NCBI GenBank assembly: GCA_964019425.1
Contig: OZ025839.1
Span: 496,001-560,000 of the forward strand
DNA from: Flectonema sp. DT1601
Lineage: Eukaryota > Euglenozoa > Diplonemea > Diplonemida > Diplonemidae
Length of the DNA stretch: 64,000 nucleotides
Direction of reading: 5' to 3'
Both the position numbers and the translations under genes were made by a program. The number at the start of each line of letters is the position of its first letter. The stretch's first letter is position 1. A model generated the notes under the pieces. It searched no databases, was not told the origin of the DNA, and saw only the letters and a program-made list of their open reading frames with translations. Below, in pieces: positions 55,280-64,000 of this stretch.

Positions 55280-56114
55280 TAGTGCCAACTTCATTTTCCG
55301 AATTCAGATTGACTTCTATTGATTCTTCATAATGAGATCAAAAAAGAGGTTTCACTCCCAACGTTTTTGCTATCGCTGGTGACTTCCGTCTGCTCTCCTT
55401 TTTTTGTGTGTTGTTTGCTGATGTGCGAATCGGTCAGTTGTAGGAGGAGATAGCAACGTGACTTCTAAACTATTTTTGTCCATTGTAGATCTTATTTATT
55501 ACAATTCCTATTTTATTCATCTGTCGTACAGTTCTATGTTTCTGGACTGGATTCTGTGCGTTTGCTCACGTGGAATTTCCTTTTCTTTTCTTTTATTCTC
55601 TTAACAAAAATTCGAATTCGGGAATAAATGATATTTGTTTCCTGATAGAATCCATCCTCTTCTGTTGCGTGTGGACCAACCTACCGTCAAAGTGAAGAGA
55701 GAGAGGGAAAGGAGAAGAGATAAAAAAGAGAAAAAAGAAATCAGGGAGGGGGAAAATGATTTTTTTTCTTTTCTTTCACTCGTTTTGTATCTATCCGTAA
55801 ATTATGTCTTAGAAGAATTTTTTCAGAAAATTTATAGCAATAAAGAAAGAAATCAAAAAAAAAAAAAAAAAAAAAAAAGAAACGTAGCTCTTTTCATTCA
55901 TGCACACCGTGCTGTAACCTGTTCAAGATTTGGTGTGTACTTATTGCGTTTTGTTTATGATTACAATAAGAAAGTAAGTTTAGCTTCTTTACAGGTTAGA
56001 TAGTATTTCTCTGTGTTTCAGAGACACTCCTCTCTTGATATTGATGTTGTGAGAAGACTGGTGAACCTTTCTCGATGGATGTCATTATCTTTTCATCAGA
56101 TTTAACACAAAAAG
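55280..56114. other. intergenic, Q-rich gene to chitinase
   Basis: 835 bp with a purine-rich GA stretch (55696-55760), an A-run (55856-55878) and no credible ORF. An acceptor-like cttttcatcag ends at 56100, 14 bp before the chitinase ATG. Confidence 0.55.
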
Positions 56115-58502
56115 ATGATTCGATCCTTGCTGACGCTGTTGCTTTTACTTCTCTCACGGGAGGGAAGTGCGAGTGAGTCCGATCGGATGATCGCGTACGT
56201 CGGCAATTGGCAGGCGTGTCCCACGAGCGAACAAACGGCTTCCTACACGGAATTGTTGATCGCATTTGCGGTGACGTACCAGTGGTCACCTGGAAAGAAT
56301 ATTTGTAACACACAGTGTGTGATCGGAAGCCCTGTTCCGATATGCAACAACCAGCCCAACGCAGCACTTGTATCACAGTGGCAGGCTCAGGGGAAGAAGG
56401 TGATTCTATCATTCGGTGGAGCAGGGATGGGAGGCTCATGGAGCTCAAGTAACGACGACTGTTGGGAACATTGCTTCGGTAAGGAGGATTTTGTTGTGGA
56501 CCAACTGACGAATATTGTTTCTGTTCAGGGATTTGATGGAATTGATATTGACTACGAGTATTATTATGAAAATGGTCAGAAGGGTTCTTCGTTCTCGAAA
56601 GGGGCTGAGGCACAGAGGTTCCTACGTGAGGTGACACGGAAGCTCCGCTCGCGACTTCCAGCGGGGAAGATCGTGTCGCACGCTCCGATGGACTCCGACA
56701 TGGTGAAGGGTACCGGGTACTACAACGTGATCAAGAGCGTTGCTGGTGATTTGGATTTCCTAATGCCGCAGTACTACAACGGGGTAGTACGCCCAGAAAC
56801 AGCGTTCACCACGGGTGACCAAACTGCGCTGACGCACTTCACGGATCTGGTGGATGATGTCTTCTCTGGGGATGCGACTAAAGTCACGTTCGGATTTTGC
56901 ATCAGCGATTGCCCTGGATACAATATTCAGTCATCTTCTGCTGTGCAAGTAGTGCAGAGGATGACGTCTCACTTTCCGTGCAACGGGGGTGTGTTCTTTT
57001 GGGTGGCCACCCACGACACACAAGGACAGTGGTCGAAAACTGTTGCTGCGGAGCTCAGCAGCACCTGCGGGAATGCGACTCCGAAGCCGCCAACACCTCG
57101 AACTCCTGCACCTCGATCAACACCAAGACCACCAACACCTCCATCGACACCAAGACCACCAACACCTCCATCGACACCAAGACCACCAACACCTCCATCG
57201 ACACCAAGACCACCAACACCACCTGTTGCAACCCCGAGACCTAATTCGGGTGCTCGGTGCAGGATTTGGAATTCGTGCGGTGCGACACCTGATTGCTGCC
57301 CGTCGGGGACTTCTTGTTTTAGTCAGGATCGGTACTACTCGCAATGCAGACCGACTTGTCCGAGAAGTTGGGAATGCAACAACCGGCCTCCAACTCCTCC
57401 TAACCCACCGACCACACCAAGACCGCCAACTACCACACCAAGACCACCAAGACCACCGACCACCACACCAAGACCACAAAGACCACCGACCGTGACACCG
57501 AGACCAAGTCCGGTAACGCCGACATCATCCCCGGGGACTGTTGGCCCCAACCTGTGCAGCCAGAGGATCGGCGAGTGGGGAGGATGTGGTGCAGCGCCTT
57601 ACTGTTGTGCCAACGGTTTAAAGTGTTTCGAACAGAGTCGGTGGTATGCACAGTGCGGGAAGACCTGTACCGGAGGTAGTTGTAGGGACCTGGGAAAGAT
57701 GAAGGACTCGAGGGAGTTGGGTCGACTTGGGCAGGAGGCACCTGTTTGCAACAACTGCCGTTCTTGGCAGAGGGGCGACGCGTACTGCACGGGTTCTGCA
57801 GGCTGTGGCAACATCCCGAACTCGGGCACCTGCATGGCAGGGGAACGGAAGTGTTTTGGAAGCAGTCAGGCAGCAGCAAGCGCACGAAAGGTAATCACAT
57901 TCGTGTTGAAGAACGGAGCATCTGCTTTCGATCGGTCCGAATTCGAGAGGATGGTCCGAAGCGGGATGCGCAGCAGTACTGCAAAGGTGATGCTGAAGTA
58001 CCTCTGTCCCAGCAGCGTTTGTCCAGGTGGACGGTGCGCCGATCCATTTGGTGCGGCATCGAAGTGTTTGTCTCATTACGACATCAGTTCCGGTCGGTTT
58101 AGTATTTTAGAAGGCAACGCCGAGGAAGGGTCTGTTGTTGCTTTTGAAATTGAAGGAAGTGACGAGGGTCTGATTGATGCCTACAATGAGAAGCAGTTTC
58201 ACGGCGTCGTGGCAATGCACGAGGAATGGCAGGTGTCGGGATACGACAAGCGCAACGACACCACTTCCAGCAACAACAGCAGCCTGTTGATGATAATTGT
58301 TGCTGCTGTTACGACAGTCGTTGGATGCGTGATGATTGCCGCTGGAGTAATGTACTATCGCAGAACACATCAACCTGCCACTACCTCTACTGTCGAGGTT
58401 GTCGCCAACGTAGGAGATGACGACGATGCTTTTGCTGCTGAAGGTGACGTCCTTTCGAAAACTACTACCGCAAACAAAAACGAATATCAGTTTCAAATAT
58501 AG
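56115..58502 (+). CDS. membrane-anchored GH18 chitinase with two CBM1-like cysteine modules
   Basis: 795 residues, one exon. Signal peptide (1-20), then a glycoside hydrolase family 18 barrel (about 24-325) that cleaves beta-1,4 N-acetylglucosamine chains. The strand-3 KVILSFGGAG and the strand-4 catalytic motif FDGIDIDYE (D141, D144, D146, with E148 as proton donor) are complete, and MPQYYN and a terminal FFWVATHD are also in place. A Pro/Thr linker follows with four copies of an 8-residue PPxTPRPPT-like unit. Next come a small module C-x-IWNSCG...DCCPSGTSCFS...YYSQC (about 380-415), a second Pro/Thr linker and a second module (about 480-520) of the same type, resembling CBM1 carbohydrate-binding domains. 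A Cys-rich region, an alpha/beta domain, one transmembrane helix (about 724-749) and a 45-residue tail complete it. The enzyme should face the outside or a food vacuole. The G+C is higher than in neighbouring genes. Confidence 0.88.
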   Translation: MIRSLLTLLLLLLSREGSASESDRMIAYVGNWQACPTSEQTASYTELLIAFAVTYQWSPGKNICNTQCVIGSPVPICNNQPNAALVSQWQAQGKKVILSFGGAGMGGSWSSSNDDCWEHCFGKEDFVVDQLTNIVSVQGFDGIDIDYEYYYENGQKGSSFSKGAEAQRFLREVTRKLRSRLPAGKIVSHAPMDSDMVKGTGYYNVIKSVAGDLDFLMPQYYNGVVRPETAFTTGDQTALTHFTDLVDDVFSGDATKVTFGFCISDCPGYNIQSSSAVQVVQRMTSHFPCNGGVFFWVATHDTQGQWSKTVAAELSSTCGNATPKPPTPRTPAPRSTPRPPTPPSTPRPPTPPSTPRPPTPPSTPRPPTPPVATPRPNSGARCRIWNSCGATPDCCPSGTSCFSQDRYYSQCRPTCPRSWECNNRPPTPPNPPTTPRPPTTTPRPPRPPTTTPRPQRPPTVTPRPSPVTPTSSPGTVGPNLCSQRIGEWGGCGAAPYCCANGLKCFEQSRWYAQCGKTCTGGSCRDLGKMKDSRELGRLGQEAPVCNNCRSWQRGDAYCTGSAGCGNIPNSGTCMAGERKCFGSSQAAASARKVITFVLKNGASAFDRSEFERMVRSGMRSSTAKVMLKYLCPSSVCPGGRCADPFGAASKCLSHYDISSGRFSILEGNAEEGSVVAFEIEGSDEGLIDAYNEKQFHGVVAMHEEWQVSGYDKRNDTTSSNNSSLLMIIVAAVTTVVGCVMIAAGVMYYRRTHQPATTSTVEVVANVGDDDDAFAAEGDVLSKTTTANKNEYQFQI

Positions 58503-59272
58503 AAACTTGAACCAACGAGAATGAAAATCAAACTTGCAAAACACAAATTACTGCCACCTCTCTTATTATTATTCCTTTTATATTATGTTCTCTTCCTCTC
58601 AATTATTTCATGATGGACGTTCGTACGAAAATAATCATCGGCGGCAGAACTTAAAACCCTGCTGTTGATTTATTATTTCAACGTTAGTCATGAATTTCTG
58701 ATCTAATTCTCGTATCGGATTTCTGCGATGCCCTTGATTGGGTTAGCAATGTTAACATTGTTTTATTATTACTAAGCTCTCTCTCTTTTTTTCTTGTTAC
58801 CTTATGAAATAGAGTTGTCGTTGCGTTGAAGGTAAAGGCTGGTGAGAGTGTATTCAAAATCTAGCAGTTAATTGTTCCTAAGCGTTCCTCCTTCGCCTTC
58901 ACATACAGTGAACGATGTACTCTTTTTATGTTATTATTGTGATAAAGCATTTTTTTTTAAAGCGGAGTTTAGCACATAAAGTGCTTCACCCGAAGGGTTG
59001 TGTTTTTTTTTTCACTTATTAGTCCCGTTCCAGTTGATAAACCGGTGACACGAAAAACCTACTTCCTCTCACTTTTTATACCCTAATCTACTCTAGTTAC
59101 TTATTATTGAGCTCTCGCAAGAATATTAGATGGCGTTGTGTTCTTTCTTGTCTAAGGCTCTCCCCCACCTGACCAAGTCGCTCTCTCTCTTGAAAAAATG
59201 TTGTGTGTCAAGATTTCAGGTTTATCATTATTTTTTTTTTTTTTTTTTCAGTTATCAAATAAATTAAATAAG
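58503..59272. other. intergenic, chitinase to Tim-like gene, with tandem small hairpins
   Basis: Mostly A/T-rich. At 58970-58999 two adjacent stem-loops (AGCAC-ATAAA-GTGCT and ACCC-GAA-GGGT) are followed by a T-run. Before the next gene, ATG-bearing leader sequence around 59198 is followed by a likely 5'UTR intron (GTTTATC at 59220 to tttttcag at about 59251). Confidence 0.5.
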
Positions 59273-60117
59273 ATGGCCGTATTATCGCCTGATGTAACAG
59301 AAATATTAAGAAATAATGAAGCCATGAAGGCAATATATCAGGAAATTGGAGAGATTAAGGCGGACACAGTCGTGTCGGAAAAACATGGATGGGCAGAGCA
59401 TATTATTGGACCACATTCGTTGAGTACGGTTTTCGATTCTCCAATAAGAGTGAGACCTCATCCTGATAGAGTTCTTACAGAGATGCATGACCCGTTTTAT
59501 GTTTTCCAAGGAGCACCTAGAATTACTGGTTCGGCATGGATGGCTGGTATGTTAACTGGAGGAGTTAACGGTCTTTACAAGGGTCTTCGTGTAGGAAGAA
59601 CGCGATCATGGAAAAGCGCGTACAGCTCTCTATTCAATTTCAGTGTAACACTCGGTCCTCAAACAGCAAACAAGTTTGCGGCAGCAATGTTTATGTTCTG
59701 CATGTGGGAATCAGTATTTCGCCAATGCCTTTTAAGTAACAACTCATACCTCGATTATGAAGTGAAAACTGTCTTCTTTGGTCACTTTGGTGGAAAAGAT
59801 TCTGAGCGCGCTTATTGGCAAACTGATGGACGTCTGTGCGCCGCCCCTGCTGCCGCCATGGCTTCTCTTTGCAGAACTGGTGGACTATTCTCTCGTCCTG
59901 AGGTTGCCATGACTAATATGGTATTGGCTGCGATTGGAGGATATTGTTTTGCGTATGTTTATTTTAGTTATCTTTTAGCGACGCTGATTGCGAAAACGGT
60001 ATTCATAACATTTAATTCGTAGCACTCTTTTAATAAAATTCAAAATACAACAACAGCCACCTGTGGACGAAGGAAGACTACTTCGATGTTGAGAAGAAAT
60101 TCGTTGAGGAGATGTAG
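59273..60117 (+). CDS. Tim17/Tim22/Tim23-family mitochondrial inner-membrane protein
   Basis: Model: join 59273-59952, 60057-60117 (246 residues), intron 104 bp, GTATGT donor, phase 2. The start chosen is ATGGCCGTA at 59273, downstream of a probable leader intron; an earlier ATG at 59198 would add a Phe-run encoded by the polypyrimidine tract. The core fits the PRAT family of preprotein translocases: GSAWMAGMLTGGVNGLYKGL (first membrane segment with GxxxG spacing), then NFSVTLGPQTANKFAAAMFM (compare NACxRRGPxxxNxxG in Tim23), followed by two more hydrophobic segments. Tim22/Tim23 members form the inner-membrane import channels. A 60-residue hydrophilic N-terminus suggests a Tim23-like role, but assignment within the family is open. 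The in-frame sequence beyond the TAG also looks coding (see findings). Confidence 0.7.
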
Positions 60118-60933
60118 ATTGCCGCGATTGTTGTTGCATTCAAATGGCTGATGCAGCCACAAGGATATAATTTATAGGCAAGACGCGACATCTGCCCAAC
60201 TTACGAAGTGACGTACCATGCTGATCAGTCAGCCATGTACGGTGACCAACCTACTGGCATACCCGTATTAGGGTTACCGACACCTGCAAGTTTGTTTGTT
60301 TCTAACTGAATTGATAGACCGCTATAATATTTTGCACTGTGTAGATGATATGCCTCCCTAACGAAAACGATTTTCTTTACAGAGATTAAGAATTGGAGTT
60401 TTTACATCTTGTTTCTGTCACATTGTAGGTCACATTGTTAGTTAATTATACTTAATAGTATTGTAATCTTTGGGTCTTTAGTAGCTGTTGGATATTGTTC
60501 CAACACGCTGTCCTATCTGAGGACGGTGTTTTAACGGTGGCTGCTGCTGCCGAGGCTTGCCCTCTCCTAAACGCTGTTCAGTCCCGTCCCGTAGTTGTTT
60601 CCCACTCCCTTTGGAATGAGTAAGCAGAATAGAAGAATGGAAGAAAAAAAAAAAAAAAAAAAAGAAGAGAAATATTTCAAATTTTTAAAAAAAAAAAAAA
60701 AAAAAGGAAAAGCTCATTTCAAAAATCAGATCAAAATCGCCGCAGTCTCGATATCTGGCTGGTTAACCACTGCATTATCGTAAATATAGTTTTTTAATAA
60801 TTTTCTTTTTTTCCTCTTTTCTATCCAGAGTTTAACATGTGTATCTGAAATAATAAATCATAATAAAAATCAAACTTTGACGTCAACAATGTTTTTATTC
60901 ATCTTCATTCTTCCTATAGGGTTCAGGGACGCA
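60118..60933. other. intergenic, Tim-like gene to TM9SF
   Basis: The first 190 bp remain open in the Tim-like frame apart from two TAG codons. A G+C-richer stretch at 60490-60600 contains an AACAC...GTCC / GGAC...GTGTT hairpin (about 60499-60531). A-runs at 60645-60663 and 60688-60705. An acceptor ttcttcctatag ends at 60919, just before the TM9SF start. Confidence 0.5.
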
Positions 60934-63034
60934 ATGCGTCTGCTGGCACTCGCATGTTTATTGGCGGCGACTAGCGCCGATGAGTTCAGTCACAAATACT
61001 CTGAAGGGGAAGACGTGTGGGTTTACGGGAATAAAATAGGACCGTTTTACAATCCACTAGAGACTTATGGATATTTTGATGTGTTACCGTGGTGTCGACC
61101 AGGTAGTCTGGAAGCTAGAAAACCAACACTAGGAGAAGCTTTAACCGGTGATGAGTTCATAAGATTAGATGTAAAAATGCAATTTAAAAAAAATGTGGAA
61201 AATTCTACAATCTGCACGCGGAAAATTACTTCTTCGGAAGCTCAGATATTCACTGATGCGGTAAGAGAACAATATTGGTACCAGTTATACATAGATGACT
61301 TGCCCACATGGGCTGCTCTGGGGAAAATATCTAATAAAGTACCGTCAATTTATCTTCATCAAAAATTTAATTTAGGATATAACGGAGATAGAATTATTAT
61401 AGCAAACTTAACGGCGGAGAATAAAGTACCAATTCCACAGGATGGTGGATCTTTATCATTCACTTATAGCATTCATTGGGAAGAGTCAGAAGTTCAGTTT
61501 GAGAAACGGTTTAGACGCTATCTCGATGAGTCTTTCTTTGAGCATAAGATTCACTGGGTGTCGGTATTGAATAGTTTCATGATGGTCACCCTATTAGCAT
61601 GTACAGTGTTAGGTGTCTTAATTAGAACATTGAGAACAGACTTTGCTCGCTACGCCCGGGAAGTTGAAGAAGACGGAATCGAATTTCAAGATGAGTCTGG
61701 TTGGAAACAAGTTCAAGGTGAAGTGTTTAGAGTTCCTCCTAGCCACGCTCTATTATGTGCATTTGTCGGTACTGGAAACCAACTAATCGTACTTTGCTTT
61801 TGTTTAATTTTTGTTGCAATCGCAAGTGTCATCTACGCTGACAGAGGAGGTCTACTCACATATGGAGTATGCAGCTACGCAATTACCAGTTGGGTAGCTG
61901 GGTACAGCAGCGCAAGACAATTTATTAAATACTCTGCTGCTGGTCCGTCCATCAGCAAAGACTGGAAGAAGACGATGCTCATTACTTCGGTATTGCTACC
62001 AGCTATGGTATCTGCTGTGGTAATATTCTTAAATACGATTGCTAAGATGTACAACAGTCAACAGCTAATCTCAATTACTACCTTATTCGCTATTGCAGCT
62101 TTGTGGGGTTTCGTCGCACTCCCACTTGTGATATTTGGAACACTTGTTGGAAGACATCAAAAGAAGATTGAAGTACCAAGGTATGACGGGAGGAAAAAAA
62201 AAAAAAAAAAAAAAAATTTATAACAACACCCGAAAAAAACAAACCAAAAAAAAACAGAATCTCTCAAATCCCACGTAATATACCTCAGAGGAGTAGGTTG
62301 GTGTACTTTATTTCTATTGCGGCTGGTGGTGTCCTTCCATTCGGATCGATATTTATTGAATTGTATTTCGTCTTTACTTCATTCTGGAATTATAAATTCT
62401 ACTACGTCTACGGATTCATGCTTCTGGTTTATATAATTCTCATCCTTGTAACGATGTGTCTCTCTGTAGTCTACACATATTTCCTACTAAATTCTGAAGA
62501 TTATCGTTGGCAGTGGAATACCTTTGCGTTAGGCGCTTCAACAGCAGGTATCTATTTCATTTTTTTTCTTCTTTCTTTTTGTACATATTAAATTATTTCT
62601 TATGGTCATGATTTATTTTCCTCGTGCGACAGGATTTTGTCTGCGTTCAACGAAAAAAAAGGCTAATCTGAATGTTTTTTTTTAATTTATTACCATCTAT
62701 GTATTACTATCATTCGAACATCTTTTTTAAAAGAAGAGATTAATTAACATAAAAAAACAGGATACGTATTTCTCTATTCCGGATACTTCTTTTTTTTTAA
62801 AACAAAAATGAGTGGTTTTTTTATGACAATGTACTACTTTGGATACATGTTTCTGTTCTGCTTTGCTCTGGCTGTGTTGTGTGGAACGGTATGTGAATTT
62901 TTTATATGATTTTTTTTATTGTATAAAACGAAACAAAATAATTTGATTCAAAATGTAAAAAAAAAAAACAGGTGAGTTTCGTGACTGCTGAGATGTTCGT
63001 CACGCGAATCTACCGAAACATTAAAATAGAGTGA
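60934..63034 (+). CDS. TM9SF: TM9SF (nonaspanin/EMP70) endomembrane protein
   Basis: Model: join 60934-62180, 62258-62547, 62761-62888, 62972-63034 (575 residues); introns 77, 213 and 83 bp. The start at 60934 gives a clean signal peptide (MRLLALACLLAATSADEF); upstream in-frame codons lie in an intron-like leader. TM9SF proteins have a lumenal N-terminal domain and nine membrane helices and act in Golgi/endosome sorting, adhesion and phagocytosis. Family landmarks in order: YxNKIGPFxNPxETYxYFxxLPWC-type start (GNKIGPFYNPLETYGYFDVL), IHWVSVLNSFMMV at the first helix, GWKQVQGEVFRVP, TGNQLIVLCF, then across the spliced exons VLPFGSIFIELYFVFTSFW, NSEDYRWQW and TKMSGFFMTMYYFGYM. It ends in RIYRNIKIE, the KxE form of the C-terminal COPI-binding signal. 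With CYFIP and AP-4 it fits a phagotrophic lifestyle. Confidence 0.92.
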
Positions 63035-63281
63035 CCGAATTCACGTATTTTAGTCGAAGTTCTAAATAAAACCTGCCTCAATTGACGCACGCCGTTCTTA
63101 TCGTTAGATTTTTTTTTTCGATAATTTTTGATTGCCCTGTGTGCGCATAGTAGTCTCCTACAGATTAGTAAATAAATTCATCTAGCTTGTTTTATTTCTC
63201 TTATCTATTTTTTTTTTGTCTTAGTGTACATTCCGTCTTCATGAAAAAGCAGTAGTTTTTGCAGTTGGTAAAAAGCACATG

Positions 63282-63314
<33 letters not shown>

Positions 63315-63690
63315 ACAAAAAAACAAACATAATAATAATAAAAAAGGAATACTACGGGGGGAGAGGAAAAAGGCAAAAAAAAAAACCCCCTCAGAGAATT
63401 TTTAAAAACAGAAGGAAGGAAAATAAAAAGTTTAAAAAAAAGGTTGAAAAGTAACAAGCCGTTAAAAATGCCACGTGAAGCAATACATTAACTAGCATTT
63501 AGTCATTTTTTTGTTTTTTAAAATTTTTTGTTTTTCATTCTTGTCATGTCAGCAAATTAGGAGGAACCACAATAAATGCAACACCACACAAGAAGAAGAG
63601 ATTTCCCTTCCGTTTCTGTGAATAAAATGATCAATGTTAGTTTAGTTCAACAGATGTTAATATAAATGTCTTTTCCCATTCATCACTCAG
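63035..63690. other. intergenic after TM9SF
   Basis: A/T-rich with an A-run at 63282-63313 and further A- and T-runs. No ORF. Ends in a good acceptor (cattcatcactcag, to 63690) directly abutting the next ATG. Confidence 0.55.
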
Positions 63691-64000
63691 ATGGCAAGTG
63701 TTGAAGAGAATGCCTTTAATAAAATAGTTGAAGAACACGTCAATGTAGTTGACGTTGTATCCGCTGGCAGCAGTTCGAGTACCAAACCTATTAGTCATAC
63801 TCAAGATGTAAAGGAAGAATCATCTGATGACATGAAGTCAATTCATGAAAGTCATCACATTGTAATGAGTGAAAGTGAAGGACCGACTCCTGAAAATGAT
63901 TCGAATGAACTACTGAAAGACAACAATCAAACAACTGAAACGGAAGATATCAACAATCCTCGTGACGTACTAAAATCAAACATCGGATCAAATGACAAAC
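63691..64000 (+). CDS. N-terminal part of an acidic, disordered protein, partial
   Basis: ATG at 63691 immediately follows a splice acceptor. The frame is open for 103 codons to the window edge and continues beyond. The sequence (MASVEENAFNKIVEEHVNVV, then Ser/Glu/Asp/Asn-rich) is hydrophilic and predicted disordered. No family can be named from this part. Confidence 0.6.
   Translation, partial: MASVEENAFNKIVEEHVNVVDVVSAGSSSSTKPISHTQDVKEESSDDMKSIHESHHIVMSESEGPTPENDSNELLKDNNQTTETEDINNPRDVLKSNIGSNDK

Noticed and set aside
57117-58102. Several ORFs on both strands across the chitinase linkers
   Set aside because: These are by-products of the repetitive Pro/Thr linker and higher G+C; the GH18 frame explains the region.

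Overview
This is a stretch of a nuclear genome from a eukaryote, most likely a free-living or amoeboid protist. The evidence is the presence of short spliceosomal introns (donor usually GTATGT, acceptor CAG, mostly 65-213 bp), TATA boxes and AATAAA signals, long A/T homopolymer tracts, and typical eukaryotic proteins: a WAVE-complex CYFIP/Sra1 subunit, AP-4 epsilon, a TM9SF nonaspanin and a Tim17/22/23-family protein. The GH18 chitinase with small CBM1-like cysteine modules and the C-CC-C cysteine units recall stramenopile and alveolate proteins, but I cannot fix the lineage from this window.

Layout. 1-1017: C-terminal end of CYFIP. 1453-37990: a head-to-tail array of ten paralogous genes, each encoding a type I membrane glycoprotein with a signal peptide, an uninterrupted 21-bp/7-residue array (PSNWTxx, 37 to 105 copies, 627 in all, each unit carrying an N-glycosylation sequon), three C-CC-C cysteine units, a folded membrane-proximal domain, one transmembrane helix and a 37-40 residue tail. 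Genes 4-8 sit in near-identical segmental duplications. Each of these has a TATA-bearing upstream module, and genes 3-10 all have a conserved hairpin downstream. A 1.3-kb Mutator-like DNA transposon relic with terminal inverted repeats and a SWIM zinc-finger remnant lies in the presumed 5'UTR intron of gene 9.

38968-63034: ordinary housekeeping genes, all on the + strand: a helical-repeat protein preceded by a broken duplicate of its own 5' end, a large four-exon protein ending in a MIB/HERC2-like domain, AP-4 epsilon (four exons, with an unrecognised 178-codon antisense ORF filling one intron), a glutamine-rich protein with an 80-residue polyQ tract, a membrane-anchored chitinase, a Tim17/22/23-like protein and a four-exon TM9SF protein. 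63691-64000: the start of another acidic protein.

How they fit together. The array is the standout: a dense, concertedly evolving family of heavily N-glycosylated surface proteins, where repeat number and the two variable residues per repeat differ from gene to gene. The housekeeping genes do not form a pathway with it. The chitinase shares its design (signal peptide, cysteine modules, membrane anchor) and is the only other obvious cell-surface gene. Exon models below were built by eye from splice consensus, reading phase and family similarity.
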